Below are positions 16,794 through 25,775 of a stretch of DNA of 52,225 bases, in pieces. This stretch comes from JBDRNO01 sp043811005 (GTDB lineage: Bacteria; Bacteroidota; Bacteroidia; NORP154): contig JBDRNO010000022.1 in NCBI GenBank assembly GCA_043811005.1, positions 1-52,225 on the forward strand. The letters run 5' to 3'. How positions within the stretch are numbered: the stretch's first letter is position 1; every line of letters starts with the position of its first letter. The position numbers were made by a program, and so were the translations under genes. Below the pieces are notes generated by a model. That model made no database searches and was not told the DNA's origin. It worked only from the letters and a program-made list of their open reading frames with translations.

Positions 16794-17738
16794 TCATTTT
16801 TCATTATCAAACGCCACAATTATCTTTTTAACCAACTCATGCCTTACCACATCTTTTTCGTCTAAATAGATAAAATCAATCCCTTTTATTCCAGATAATA
16901 GTTTTTTTGCTTTGATTAGCCCAGAGGTTTGAGTTTCAGGCAGATCTATCTGGGTTATATCTCCGGTTACAATGATCTTTGCTGATTTACCCATACGTGT
17001 TAATAACATCTTTAGCTGTCCCAGTTTAGCATTCTGGGCTTCATCCAATATGATAACCGCATTATCTAATGTTCGCCCTCTCATAAAAGCCAGTGGGGCG
17101 ATCTCGATAATATTTTCTTCTATGTAAGACTTGAGCTTTGGATAAGGTATCATATCCCTGAGGGCATCATAAAGTGGTTGCATATAGGGATCGAGCTTTT
17201 CCTTCAGGTCTCCGGGCAGGAAACCCAGATTTTCACCTGCTTCCACAGCGGGACGAGTGAGGATGATTCGTTTTACCTCTTTGTTCTTCAATGCTCTTAC
17301 AGCCAGGGCTACAGCAGTATATGTCTTGCCCGTTCCGGCAGGGCCTATGGCAAAAATTATATCATTTTCACCATAGCTCTCAACCATCTTAAGCTGGTTA
17401 GCTGTTTTTGCTTTAAAAATAATACCGCCCGGACAATATAGTAAAATATTATCTGCCTCTTTATCAGAATTGATCACTATTTCAGCTCCATCTGTCATTA
17501 TCCCCTCAATATAGCTTTTGGTAAGATGATGGTATTTGTTATAATACTCAATTAACAAGAATATTTTCTCTTCAAACCGCGTAATTTCATTCTGATCACC
17601 TATAACTTGTATCTTATTTCCCCTTGCAATGATCTTTAATTTAGGAAAACCCTTTTTAATTATATTGATATTTGCATCATTTACCCCGTATATATCAAGA
17701 GGGCTTATGTCTTCAAGAAGGATTATTTTTTTAATCAA
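16794..17738 (-). CDS. phoH: PhoH family ATPase
   Basis: This is a cytoplasmic P-loop ATPase related to E. coli YbeZ, linked to RNA metabolism and ribosome-related functions. The N-terminal domain begins IKKIILLEDISPLDIYGVND and leads to a KH-like segment. The ATPase core has Walker A GPAGTGKTYTAVALA, TRPAVEAGENLGFLPGDL and Walker B AVIILDEAQNA, with VTGDITQIDLP downstream. At 314 aa it is typical. The first codon is TTG (17738), which matches the family N-terminus; the next in-frame Met would delete about 80 conserved residues. That TTG lies within a family A repeat arm. It is divergent from the SAM hydrolase gene. Confidence 0.93.
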   Translation of the reverse strand: MIKKIILLEDISPLDIYGVNDANINIIKKGFPKLKIIARGNKIQVIGDQNEITRFEEKIFLLIEYYNKYHHLTKSYIEGIMTDGAEIVINSDKEADNILLYCPGGIIFKAKTANQLKMVESYGENDIIFAIGPAGTGKTYTAVALAVRALKNKEVKRIILTRPAVEAGENLGFLPGDLKEKLDPYMQPLYDALRDMIPYPKLKSYIEENIIEIAPLAFMRGRTLDNAVIILDEAQNAKLGQLKMLLTRMGKSAKIIVTGDITQIDLPETQTSGLIKAKKLLSGIKGIDFIYLDEKDVVRHELVKKIIVAFDNEK

Positions 17739-17835
17739 TTTACGAAGTTATGTTCTTTATTGTTATTTTTGAGTCCTGCAAATAAACAAAAAATCAGTGA
17801 TTATTTTTAGTATATACTTCGTAAATTAATTTAAA
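17727..17835. repeat. Family A arms facing each other between phoH and the SAM hydrolase gene
   Basis: One arm (about 17729-17758, TTAATCAATTTACGAAGTT then ATGTTCTTTA) covers the phoH start, and the inverted arm (about 17814-17835, ACTTCGTAAATTAATTTAAA) ends at the GTG of the divergent gene. A TATTTTTG box at 17764-17771 fits a rightward -7 promoter element, but no clear -33 TTTG is seen. Confidence 0.55.
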
Positions 17836-18618
17836 GTGGGAATTATAACACTGACAACCGACCTCGGTTTAAAAGACTATTATTTAAGTACTATCAAGGG
17901 TGCTATTCTTAGTCAATGCCCTGATGCTACAATTGTTGATATCTCTCATGATATTGACAAGCATGATATATTTCAGGCATCCTTTGTGCTGAAAAACAGT
18001 TATACGAGTTTTCCAAAGGGCAGTATACACATTATAGGTATAAATCCTGAAGCCGGGGCAGAAGCTTGTCATTTAGCCGTTAATATAGACGGGCACTATT
18101 TTATAGGGGCGGATAACGGTATTTTTTCCCTTATGTTTGACAAAAAGCCCGACAAGATAGTTGAGCTCAACATAACCCAGGATACGGATTATCTTACCTT
18201 CCCAACAAAAGATATTTTCGTTAAGGCGGCTTGCCATATCGCAAGGGGAGGAACACTGGAAGTTATTGGTAAGGAGAAAGACCGCTTTTTTGAAAGAACC
18301 TATTTGAAAACTGTTGTTGATGGGTCGGTTATCAGGGGAACTGTTATTTATGTTGATTCTTACAAAAATATAATTACAAATATTACAGAATTCCTTTTCA
18401 GTAAAGTAGGAAAAGGACGGAATTTTATTATTTTATTAAAACATTCCGATTACAATATCGATACTATCAGCAGATCATACAATGACGTTCCAGATGGCGA
18501 AAAGCTGGCATTGTTCAGTTCAACTGGCTTCCTGGAAATAGCTATTAACAAAGGCAGTGCAAGCGGTTTGTTAGGTCTTAAAACCAGCGATACCGTTAGA
18601 GTGGAATTTTTTGATTGA
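17836..18618 (+). CDS. SAM hydroxide adenosyltransferase (DUF62 family)
   Basis: This family hydrolyses S-adenosylmethionine to adenosine and methionine and is related to the SAM-dependent fluorinase and chlorinase. The sequence begins with the family motif TLTTDLGLKDYYLSTIKGAI. It contains VDISHDIDKHDIFQASFVL, GINPEAG, FIGADNGIFSLMF (the conserved ADNG) and VIYVDSYKNIITNI in the C-terminal half. At 260 aa it is typical. The start is GTG at 17836, directly after a repeat arm. Association with phoH, gldF and dnaN is, to my knowledge, common in Bacteroidota. The halogenase insertion loop is not evident, so hydrolysis is more likely. Confidence 0.9.
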   Translation: MGIITLTTDLGLKDYYLSTIKGAILSQCPDATIVDISHDIDKHDIFQASFVLKNSYTSFPKGSIHIIGINPEAGAEACHLAVNIDGHYFIGADNGIFSLMFDKKPDKIVELNITQDTDYLTFPTKDIFVKAACHIARGGTLEVIGKEKDRFFERTYLKTVVDGSVIRGTVIYVDSYKNIITNITEFLFSKVGKGRNFIILLKHSDYNIDTISRSYNDVPDGEKLALFSSTGFLEIAINKGSASGLLGLKTSDTVRVEFFD

Positions 18619-18932
18619 TGATTGGTTACTCGGCACTTAAAATTTCATCCGCCAGCTGGCGGACATGTTATCGATAATTTTATTGCTGTTAATAGACAAG
18701 TCTACAGTCGGCAGTCCCCAGTCAGCAAAACAAATTCTTACTGCAGACTTCTGATTGCCGACTGAAGACTGTAGACTGCCGACTTGCATCATATTGGTAA
18801 AATGTATTTCCCGCTAAAAGCGGTTTTTATTTAAAACTCGTTTTTAAATAAACGTAGTACCTAAAAAGTTAAACCTTGACCATCCCGTCCCGATAGCTAT
18901 CGGGAGTTATCGGGATTGGCAAAATTTTTAAT
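18619..18932. repeat. Family B composite repeat
   Basis: A composite element runs from about 18634 to 18868. It starts ACTTAAAATTTC, contains the perfect palindrome TCCGCCAGCTGGCGGA (18648-18663) and ATCGATAATTTTATTG, then a CAGTC/GACTG-rich inverted stretch, the hairpin CCCGCTAAAAGCGG and a TTTAAAACTCGTTTTTAAAT tail. The same order recurs, inverted, at about 31188-31333. A separate palindrome TCCCGATAGCTATCGGGA lies at 18888-18905. No gene is seen. Confidence 0.72.
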
Positions 18933-19226
18933 ATGATAATCCGGATAGTAAAGATGACCTTTAGCCCATCAAAGCTCGTTGAGTTCCTGGAGATTTTCAA
19001 TTCGTCAAAAGAAAAGATCAGGACTTTTGAAGGATGCAATCACCTCGAATTACTTAATGATATTAACAACCCAAACATTTTTTTCACATACAGCCATTGG
19101 GCATCAGAACAAGATCTGAACAATTACAGGGATTCGGACTTATTTAAAAAAACATGGACAAAAACAAAAGCCCTTTTCTCTGAAGAAGCTGAAGCAAGTT
19201 CATTAGATATTATTTACAAAAATTAA
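18933..19226 (+). CDS. Small ABM-type (antibiotic biosynthesis monooxygenase-like) protein
   Basis: This 97-aa cytoplasmic protein is predicted to form the dimeric alpha-beta barrel fold of the ABM family. The beginning MIIRIVKMTFSPSKLVEFLEIF and the central EGCNHLELLNDINNPNIFFT, followed by YSHWASEQDLNNYRDSDLF, match the usual strand-helix pattern and the conserved W before the E/D-L-Y segment. It could be a small monooxygenase, a stress protein or a structural homologue without catalysis; no haem or quinone ligand can be assigned. It is often a neighbour of the gliding genes in this phylum (recollection, not tested). Confidence 0.75.
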   Translation: MIIRIVKMTFSPSKLVEFLEIFNSSKEKIRTFEGCNHLELLNDINNPNIFFTYSHWASEQDLNNYRDSDLFKKTWTKTKALFSEEAEASSLDIIYKN

Positions 19227-19584
19227 CGTAACTAATCAGTTTATTTCATGGGATGTAATCAATGGATAATCTGTTTTTTTCGGCTTCTCGGGTCTCGGAT
19301 GTCGGTTATCAGTTTGTCAGGTTACCGGTTTTCGGGTAATCAGTTACTGACTTGCATGTTTTAGAAAAACACAAATTTTTCAGTAAACTAACTGGCTATT
19401 CTATGACTGAAAAACTGATACCGTTCTGTTGAACTCACGCTGAAACCCGATAAACCGAACCACCGAAAACTGACAACCGATAACTGATAAACTGATTAAA
19501 ATTAGAAATTTAATTATCGTTCCGCCAACTGGTGGATTAATAACGAATTTATAAGAACCAATAATCTGCAATCTGAAATCATAA
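19227..19584. repeat. Low-complexity CAGTT/AACTG intergenic region
   Basis: No gene is seen. It holds TCGGTTATCAGTTTGTCAGG (about 19302-19321) and CTGACAACCGATAACTGATA (about 19468-19487), which form loose inverted repeats. A degenerate family B palindrome (TCCGCCAACTGGTGGA) is at 19521-19536, preceded by the TTATCG flank also seen at 31286-31292. Confidence 0.6.
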
Positions 19585-20316
19585 ATGTTCACACTTCTTA
19601 AAAAAGAAATAAGCAGTTTTTTAAATTCCCTTACCGGATACATTGTAATTATTGTTTTTTTATTATCCATTGGTTTATTCATGTGGGTATTCCCTGGAAA
19701 TTTCAATGTATTGGATAATGGCTATGCAAACATTGACACCCTTTTTGTCATAGCTCCCTGGATTTTTATGTTTCTCATTCCTGCCATTACAATGCGCTTG
19801 TTCTCAGAGGAAAAACGATCGGGAACAATAGAACTTTTGCTAACCCGCCCTCTATCCGACATCCGCATAATCCTCTCAAAATATTTTGCCGGGTTATTGC
19901 TCGTGGTATTTTCATTACTACCTACACTGATTTACTTTATCACAGTTTATAACCTTGGAAATCCACAGGGAAATATAGATACGGGGGGGATGTGGGGCTC
20001 TTATGCGGGATTGCTGTTTTTAAGCGGGGGCTTTATTGCCATTGGGGTTTTCTCCTCGGCAATTACTGAAAATCAAATTATCGCTTTTATCATTGCAGTG
20101 TTTCTCTCTTTCTTCTGCTATATCGGGTTTGAGTCTGTCAGCTCATTGGATTTATTTGGAAAGATAGATAATGTTATCTTGGGATTAGGCATACAGGAGC
20201 ATTACGTTTCGATGAGCAGAGGCGTTTTGGATACACGGGATATAATCTATTTTGTTAGCTTAATAACCTTTTTTATTCTTCTAACTAAGATTGTTATGGA
20301 GGGTAGGAAATGGTGA
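19585..20316 (+). CDS. gldF: Gliding motility ABC transporter permease GldF
   Basis: This is an inner-membrane ABC-2 permease that acts with GldG and the ATPase GldA. The six hydrophobic segments begin at GYIVIIVFLLSIGLFMWVF. The cytoplasmic motif LFSEEKRSGTIELLLTRPLSD is characteristic of GldF and NosY-like permeases. The tail is RDIIYFVSLITFFILLTKIV. At 243 aa it matches GldF. Followed closely by gldG and then dnaN, the usual order in gliding and many non-gliding Bacteroidota. No gldA is present in this window. The GldAFG complex is required for gliding in some species, but its transported substrate remains unclear. Confidence 0.93.
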   Translation: MFTLLKKEISSFLNSLTGYIVIIVFLLSIGLFMWVFPGNFNVLDNGYANIDTLFVIAPWIFMFLIPAITMRLFSEEKRSGTIELLLTRPLSDIRIILSKYFAGLLLVVFSLLPTLIYFITVYNLGNPQGNIDTGGMWGSYAGLLFLSGGFIAIGVFSSAITENQIIAFIIAVFLSFFCYIGFESVSSLDLFGKIDNVILGLGIQEHYVSMSRGVLDTRDIIYFVSLITFFILLTKIVMEGRKW

Positions 20317-20453
20317 TTGTTCAATGGTTCGATGGTTTGATGGTTGAGTGCTATGTACCTGATGCTGGATATTGATCATTAATCATTGTTAATTGTTTAA
20401 AATAATTCTTTGCGTTCTTTGCGCCTTTGCGTGAAAAAAAATGAACTTGGATT

Positions 20454-22148
20454 TTGAAAAAAAAGATTAAAAGACAAAATATCACACAGCTATTATTAGG
20501 AATAATAATCATTATCCTCGTTAACCTGATCAGTTCATTCAAATTCGAGCGTTTTGATCTGACTTCCGAAAAAAGATATTCTTTGTCCCAAGCCACAAAA
20601 GAGCTAATCAAGGGGTTGGATGATATCGTTTATGTTAAAGTGTATCTTGAAGGGGAGTTCCCAGCCGGATTTCTACGCCTGAGAAATGCTGCAAAGGAAA
20701 TGCTGGATGAGTTCAGAGCTTACTCAAAGAGCAATATTGAATATGAATTCATCAACCCATCAGAAAGCAAGGATGCGAGAACCAGGAATGAAACATATAA
20801 ACAATTAACAGAGCAGGGGTTACAACCTACCACCCTTCAGGTAAATGAGAATAATGGCAGGTCCCAGAAGATCATCTTCCCGGGCGCTATCTTCAGCTAT
20901 AAAGAAAGGGAATTACCCTTACAACTACTAATACAAAATAGTGAAATGAGTACTCACCCTGAAGTGATACTCAATAATTCAATACAGGTTTTGGAATATG
21001 AATTTTCAAATACCATCAGGAAGTTATGCAGTAGTTACCAACCCAAAATTGCATTTATTGAGGGACACGGTGAGCTAAGCGATATGGAAGTTAGAGACAT
21101 CACCAAAGCCCTGTCGGAATACTACAGGGTTGACCGGGTTAGAATAAACGGACAAGTTAACAGCTTAAAAAGCTATAAAGCAATAATAATAGCCAAGCCC
21201 GATTCGGCTTTTGATGAAAAAGATAAATTTATTATTGACCAATTCATAATGAATGGGGGTAAGGTATTATGGCTTGTTGAAACCGTCCTGGCTAATATGG
21301 ATAGCTTGATATCTTCAAGCACAACATTGGGAATCCCTAATCCGATAAATCTCGAAGACCAATTGTTCAAGTATGGCGTCCGAATAAATACCAATTTGAT
21401 ACAGGATATACAGGCGTGTTCAATTCCCGTTAATACAGCAATTATCGGTAACCAGCCAAGGTGGGAACTCGTGCCATGGCTCTACTTCCCGATGATAATG
21501 CCTGTGATCGCACACCCCATTGTAAATAATCTGAACGCTATTAAAAGTGAATTTGCCAATAGTATTGATACTGTCAGGGCAGGGGGAATAAAAAAAACTA
21601 TCCTTTTAACAACCTCAAAATATACCCACCTATTAAATGCCCCCGTGAGGATCAGTTTGAAATCAATTAACAACATGCCTGATGAGAAATTCTTCAACAA
21701 GCCCTTTCAACCAATAGCTGTTCTCCTGGAAGGCGAATTTCAATCTGTCTTTAAAAACAGGATACCCTCTAAGATAATGGAGAGTCAGGATATAGGTTTC
21801 AGTGAAAACAGCCCTCCAAACAAGATGATAGTCATTTCAGATGGTGACATCATAAGAAACCAAATCCAGCAATCAACCGGAAGGATATATCCCCTGGGTT
21901 TCGACCGCTATACCCAACAGCAATTTGGGAATAAAGACTTTATATTAAATGTGGTTGATTACCTGTGTGACGAATCCGGTTTAATTAGCGTGAGATCAAA
22001 GGAATTAAAGCTTAGATTATTGGATAATACCAAAATTGTTAAGAAAAGATTTATATTACAACTGACCAATGTGTGTTTACCCGTAGCACTGGTAATTATT
22101 TTTGGACTTGTCCTAATGTTGTTAAGAAAAAGGAAGTATGGCAAATAA
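20454..22148 (+). CDS. gldG: Gliding motility ABC transporter accessory protein GldG
   Basis: This membrane-anchored periplasmic component has a first helix at about residues 10-24 (QLLLGIIIIILVNLISS), the family start FERFDLTSEKRYSLSQATKE, a large extracytoplasmic region with KIAFIEGHGEL and KVLWLVETVLANMDSL, and a C-terminal helix (LPVALVIIFGLVLMLLRKRKYGK). Its 564 aa are typical. The start is TTG at 20454; an ATG 13 bp upstream is out of frame and ends within nine codons. A one-base slip in the A8 run just after the start would put that ATG in frame, so the exact N-terminus is uncertain. The preceding DNA is a TTCTTTGCGCCTTTGCGTG-type dispersed repeat. Confidence 0.9.
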   Translation: MKKKIKRQNITQLLLGIIIIILVNLISSFKFERFDLTSEKRYSLSQATKELIKGLDDIVYVKVYLEGEFPAGFLRLRNAAKEMLDEFRAYSKSNIEYEFINPSESKDARTRNETYKQLTEQGLQPTTLQVNENNGRSQKIIFPGAIFSYKERELPLQLLIQNSEMSTHPEVILNNSIQVLEYEFSNTIRKLCSSYQPKIAFIEGHGELSDMEVRDITKALSEYYRVDRVRINGQVNSLKSYKAIIIAKPDSAFDEKDKFIIDQFIMNGGKVLWLVETVLANMDSLISSSTTLGIPNPINLEDQLFKYGVRINTNLIQDIQACSIPVNTAIIGNQPRWELVPWLYFPMIMPVIAHPIVNNLNAIKSEFANSIDTVRAGGIKKTILLTTSKYTHLLNAPVRISLKSINNMPDEKFFNKPFQPIAVLLEGEFQSVFKNRIPSKIMESQDIGFSENSPPNKMIVISDGDIIRNQIQQSTGRIYPLGFDRYTQQQFGNKDFILNVVDYLCDESGLISVRSKELKLRLLDNTKIVKKRFILQLTNVCLPVALVIIFGLVLMLLRKRKYGK

Positions 22149-22181
22149 AAAAATCATAACCTTTATTAACCCAATAAAAAA

Positions 22182-23216
22182 ATGTATCTTAAGAGTAAAG
22201 CTTTGAAGAAAAATAGAATCATAATAATAATCACTATTGTCTTGGTAATAATTGCTGCATATCTTTACTTTACCAGTAAGAAAGGAACAATCCAAAAGGA
22301 GTTGAAGGACTTTGCAATAGAAGACACATCTTTGATTACAAGGATATTCCTGGCTGATAAGTCAGAAAAACGGGTTTTGCTTGAAAGAATAAAACCGGAG
22401 CATTGGACTGTAAACGGTAAATACAAGGCGAGAAAAGATCTTATCAATGTATTACTGAAAACAATAAAAACACTTAAGGTAAAAAGCCCGGTATCAAGAG
22501 CTGCACGTGATAATATTATCAAGAGATTGGCAACAAGCGCTATAAAGGCAGAGATCTACCTTGGAGATAGCGAAGAACCCGTTAAAGTATATTATGTAGG
22601 AGGAGAGACACAGAGCAGAACGGGAACGTACATGTTGCTGGAAAATTCATCAGATCCTTTCATCATCCAGATACCCATGTTTTCAGGCTATCTCTCAACA
22701 AGGTACACCACCGATGAATACGAATGGCGCGATAAAACTATCTTTAACTACCCATTTAAAGACATTGCAAGTGTTACTGTTGAATACCCCTCTATCCCTA
22801 ATTCCTCTTTTATCATATCAAACACAGGCGACTGGACATATTCATTAAGATCATTAATAAACAATGAATTAATACCTGATTGTGATACAACACGTCTCAA
22901 GATATACCTTACCTATTTTAAAAATATCCAGTTCGAAGGTTTTATTAGAAAATTGGATAATGCTTTCCGTGACTCTATTATTTCATCCACTCCACAGCAG
23001 ATAATAACCGTTTCTGATATGTCTGACAGAAGCACTACCATAAGAACTTTTCTTAAACCACTCCCTGGAGTTACTTTTGATATGGCTGGCAACCAGTTAG
23101 TATATGATATTGACAGGATGTATGCCTTAATAGATGGACAAAAAGAACTGGTAACTATTCAATTTTTCGTTTTTGATAAATTGCTTTTGGGGATTGATGA
23201 TTTTATTGAAAATTAA
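22182..23216 (+). CDS. DUF4340-like membrane-anchored protein downstream of gldG
   Basis: This 344-aa protein has one N-terminal helix (residues 11-29, NRIIIIITIVLVIIAAYLYF) and a periplasmic domain. The pattern FAIEDTSLITRIFLADKSEKRVLLER, WTVNGKYKARKDLI and VYYVGGETQSRTGTYML is that of DUF4340 proteins, which accompany GldG/ABC auxiliary transporters. It begins 33 bp after gldG and precedes dnaN, so it is likely part of the gldFG transcript. A structural role beside the Gld ABC complex is inferred from position only. Confidence 0.8.
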   Translation: MYLKSKALKKNRIIIIITIVLVIIAAYLYFTSKKGTIQKELKDFAIEDTSLITRIFLADKSEKRVLLERIKPEHWTVNGKYKARKDLINVLLKTIKTLKVKSPVSRAARDNIIKRLATSAIKAEIYLGDSEEPVKVYYVGGETQSRTGTYMLLENSSDPFIIQIPMFSGYLSTRYTTDEYEWRDKTIFNYPFKDIASVTVEYPSIPNSSFIISNTGDWTYSLRSLINNELIPDCDTTRLKIYLTYFKNIQFEGFIRKLDNAFRDSIISSTPQQIITVSDMSDRSTTIRTFLKPLPGVTFDMAGNQLVYDIDRMYALIDGQKELVTIQFFVFDKLLLGIDDFIEN

Positions 23217-23563
23217 TTTCAAAATTTTCACGTATCGGAATTTACTCATACCTTTAGGCATACCGCAATTAAATCCCTCGTGAATGCTTCGCATTTCAAT
23301 GTTTTGCCACTAATTACGCTAATTTTCACTAATTACTACAAATAATTTGTTAAAGTTAAAAGTTTTTTTACCTAAGTTTATAGTACCATCATTTTATATT
23401 CTTATTCACATTAATTCTTTTTTAATAAATTTGCGAATCTATGTCCTTAAAATAAATTATCTTTGCATCAGAAAAAAATATTCTCATTTGTTACTTATTC
23501 ATACAGGGCATAAAAAGGAAGTAAAATCAATAAACACATTAATTAACAAACGAAATTTGTAAT
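23217..23563. repeat. Family A repeat with inserted block, upstream of dnaN
   Basis: CGTATCGGAATTT (23231-23243) is separated from TTCAATGTTTTGCCACTAAT by a block of about 50 bp (ACTCATACCTTTAGGCATAC onward) that is absent from the 42054 copy. The same block occurs inverted near 50650-50705. The right arm ends at about 23421-23450 (AATAAATTTGCGAATCTATG) and carries TAAATTTG at 23426-23433. Confidence 0.7.
23430..23465 (+). promoter_or_regulatory. Candidate dnaN promoter
   Basis: TTTG at 23430-23433 and TATCTTTG at 23458-23465, separated by 24 nt, fit the Bacteroidota promoter pattern at a slightly long spacing, about 100 bp before the dnaN ATG. A second TAAATTTG box at 23426-23433 belongs to the repeat arm and could be another start signal. 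Confidence 0.55.
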
Positions 23564-24760
23564 ATGAAATTTATTGTATCAAGTAATTCATTGTCCAGGC
23601 AATTGCAGATCTTAAGCGGTGTATTAAATACCAATAATACTTTACCCATATTAGATGATTTCCTGTTTGAGGTCAACAACACTGAATTAAAAATTTCTGC
23701 ATCTGATTTGGAAACAACCATTTCAACCAAGATTACCATCGAATCACAAGATACGGGAATTATTGCTATCCCTGCAAGACTATTGTTAGACACACTAAAA
23801 ACTTTTGCAGAACAACCATTAACTTTTTTGATTGAAGAGAACAGTTTGGGTATTGAGATCGGCTCTGATTATGGAAAATACAAACTGTCAGGACATAACG
23901 GTGAAGATTTCCCCAAAATTCCATTGATTGAAAGCGGGACATTACTGGAGATCAAATCATCCATATTATCAAGGGCTTTAAACAAAACTATCTTTGCAAC
24001 CGGAAATGATGAATTAAGACCGGTAATGAATGGTGTTTTATGCGAGCTGTCGCCAGAAAACATCACATTTGTCGCCACTGATGCCCACAAATTGGTGAGA
24101 TACAGGAGAACTGATGCAAAGTCAGAAACAGTAACATCTTTTATTCTCCCTAAGAAGCCATTGAATTTATTGAAAAATATTTTGCCAGTAGAAGGAGACA
24201 TACAGGTAAAGATCGAATATAATGACTCCAATGCTTTCTTCACTTTTCCAACACATAGCAACACACCCGATGCTGAAGGAGCCGGCACTCAGGAGGGATC
24301 TTTACATACTGACCGGGTCAATATCGAACTGATATGCAGGTTAGTTGATGGGAAATATCCCAACTATGAAGCTGTTATTCCCAAAGACAATCCCAATAAA
24401 ATGATCATTAACAGGATAGCTTTTTTGAATTCTGTTAAACGGGTTTCTATATTTGCGAACAAAACAACACACCAGGTCCGGCTAAAAATATCGGGCAGTG
24501 AGTTGAATATCTCGGCTGAAGACCTTGATTTTGCAAATGAAGCGAATGAAAGATTAACTTGTCAATATCAGGGAGAAGATATTGTGATTGGCTTTAACTC
24601 AAGATTCCTTATTGAAATGCTTTCAAATCTCGATACTGATGAAATAAACCTCGAGATGTCAGCACCTAACAGAGCAGGGATTTTAACGCATGTCAATGGG
24701 AAAAATAAAGATGAAGAAGATATCCTTATGTTGGTTATGCCCGTGATGCTTAATCAATAA
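23564..24760 (+). CDS. dnaN: DNA polymerase III beta subunit (sliding clamp)
   Basis: This is the ring-shaped processivity factor of chromosomal replication. Three clamp domains are visible: residues 1 to about 118 (MKFIVSSNSLSRQLQILSGVL ... SASDLETTI), the middle domain with VMNGVLCELSPENITFVATDAHKLVRY, and the third with GKYPNYEAVIP and a C-terminal hydrophobic MLVMPVML segment near the usual end. At 398 aa it is a little longer than the standard ~370, with extra residues around 228-245 (THSNTPDAEGAGTQEG). It follows the gldFG group, a typical Bacteroidota arrangement rather than the dnaA-dnaN pair. Confidence 0.96.
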   Translation: MKFIVSSNSLSRQLQILSGVLNTNNTLPILDDFLFEVNNTELKISASDLETTISTKITIESQDTGIIAIPARLLLDTLKTFAEQPLTFLIEENSLGIEIGSDYGKYKLSGHNGEDFPKIPLIESGTLLEIKSSILSRALNKTIFATGNDELRPVMNGVLCELSPENITFVATDAHKLVRYRRTDAKSETVTSFILPKKPLNLLKNILPVEGDIQVKIEYNDSNAFFTFPTHSNTPDAEGAGTQEGSLHTDRVNIELICRLVDGKYPNYEAVIPKDNPNKMIINRIAFLNSVKRVSIFANKTTHQVRLKISGSELNISAEDLDFANEANERLTCQYQGEDIVIGFNSRFLIEMLSNLDTDEINLEMSAPNRAGILTHVNGKNKDEEDILMLVMPVMLNQ

Positions 24761-24863
24761 AATATTTTGAGTTATCAATTTTTTTTTTTTTAATTCGCTT
24801 CAAATTATTCTAAAATTAACACTTAAACACAGTCAAAAGAAATTATTATTAATACACATAAAA
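24761..24863. other. T13 homopolymer after dnaN
   Basis: A run of 13 T residues lies at 24779-24791, 19 bp after the dnaN stop. The only upstream dyad is the weak AAAATATTTT, so a classical intrinsic terminator is not supported. The tract may reduce read-through into the following lipoprotein gene or be a slippage-prone site. Confidence 0.4.
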
Positions 24864-25772
24864 ATGAAAATAAAAAAACATCAATTACTGAACATTGCTT
24901 CAACATTTTTCATTTTCACACTTTTCACTACTGGTTGTGGTGAGGTCCAGAAAGTTGAAGAAATTGCCCAGGACGAAAAAATTGTTACAGAAACCACCAC
25001 TCTTTTTAGTATTGACAATAAACTGTTTTACATCCCAAATCCCATTCAATCCGCCTTGCTGATGAAAAAAATAGCTGTCCCTTATAATAAAGAGATACTC
25101 AATCCTGTCGGGAATGTAGAAAATTACTCTACTAGCTTTAAACAAGCTGTCAATATTGGGATTCTCGGAGCTGATTTAGGGTATATTACCGCAAACAATC
25201 AGAACCAGGATGCCATAACATATCTTGGAGCCATTAAAAAAATATCTGATGAATTGAGTATTTCTTCTGCTTTTGACTTTTCAACCATGGAAAAATTCGG
25301 GAATAATATTGGCAACCAGCAAGAAATGCTGACACTGCTTACAACTGCCTATAAAAATTGCGAAGAATACTTACAAAAAGATGAAAGAAAAGATATTGCA
25401 GGTTTAATGATGGCTGGAGCCATAATAGAAGGATTGTATTTTGCTTCATGTATTGTAAAGGAATCTGCCAACCAGGAAGTCATCAACAGAATTGGTGAAC
25501 AAAAACAATCAATTGACAATATAATCCACATATTGAATCCATTCTACAGCAAGGAAAATTCCCCGGAATTCAGCGATTTTGTGGATCAATTGGTTGATTT
25601 ACAGACGGACTTTCAAGGAGTTCACTCAGAATATACATTTGTGAAAACTACCTGTGACGAAAGCAACAAAATTTGCACTATAAACAGCAAAAACGAAATA
25701 ATAATGTCAAACAATAAGCTCCAATCCCTGACAATAAAAATTAAAAAAATCAGAGAACAATTAATTTCATAA
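24864..25772 (+). CDS. Unrecognised all-helical lipoprotein
   Basis: I do not recognise this 302-aa protein by name. The N-terminus (hydrophobic to FTLFTTGC) is a clear lipoprotein signal with Cys at residue 25. The mature part looks almost entirely helical, with acidic heptad-like stretches (KKIAVPYNKEILNPVGN, FKQAVNIGILGADLGYITAN, ITYLGAIKKISDELSISS). The conserved-looking FKQAVNIGILGADLGY segment is reminiscent of a group of uncharacterised Bacteroidota lipoproteins. It is followed 3 bp later by a secreted protein gene, so the two form an operon after dnaN. Confidence 0.7.
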   Translation: MKIKKHQLLNIASTFFIFTLFTTGCGEVQKVEEIAQDEKIVTETTTLFSIDNKLFYIPNPIQSALLMKKIAVPYNKEILNPVGNVENYSTSFKQAVNIGILGADLGYITANNQNQDAITYLGAIKKISDELSISSAFDFSTMEKFGNNIGNQQEMLTLLTTAYKNCEEYLQKDERKDIAGLMMAGAIIEGLYFASCIVKESANQEVINRIGEQKQSIDNIIHILNPFYSKENSPEFSDFVDQLVDLQTDFQGVHSEYTFVKTTCDESNKICTINSKNEIIMSNNKLQSLTIKIKKIREQLIS

Positions 25773-25775
25773 AAC

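Noticed and set aside
23347..23562. 71-aa frame just upstream of dnaN
   Set aside because: It runs through a family A arm and the dnaN promoter region, is very Ile/Leu/Lys rich with no motif, and is likely spurious.
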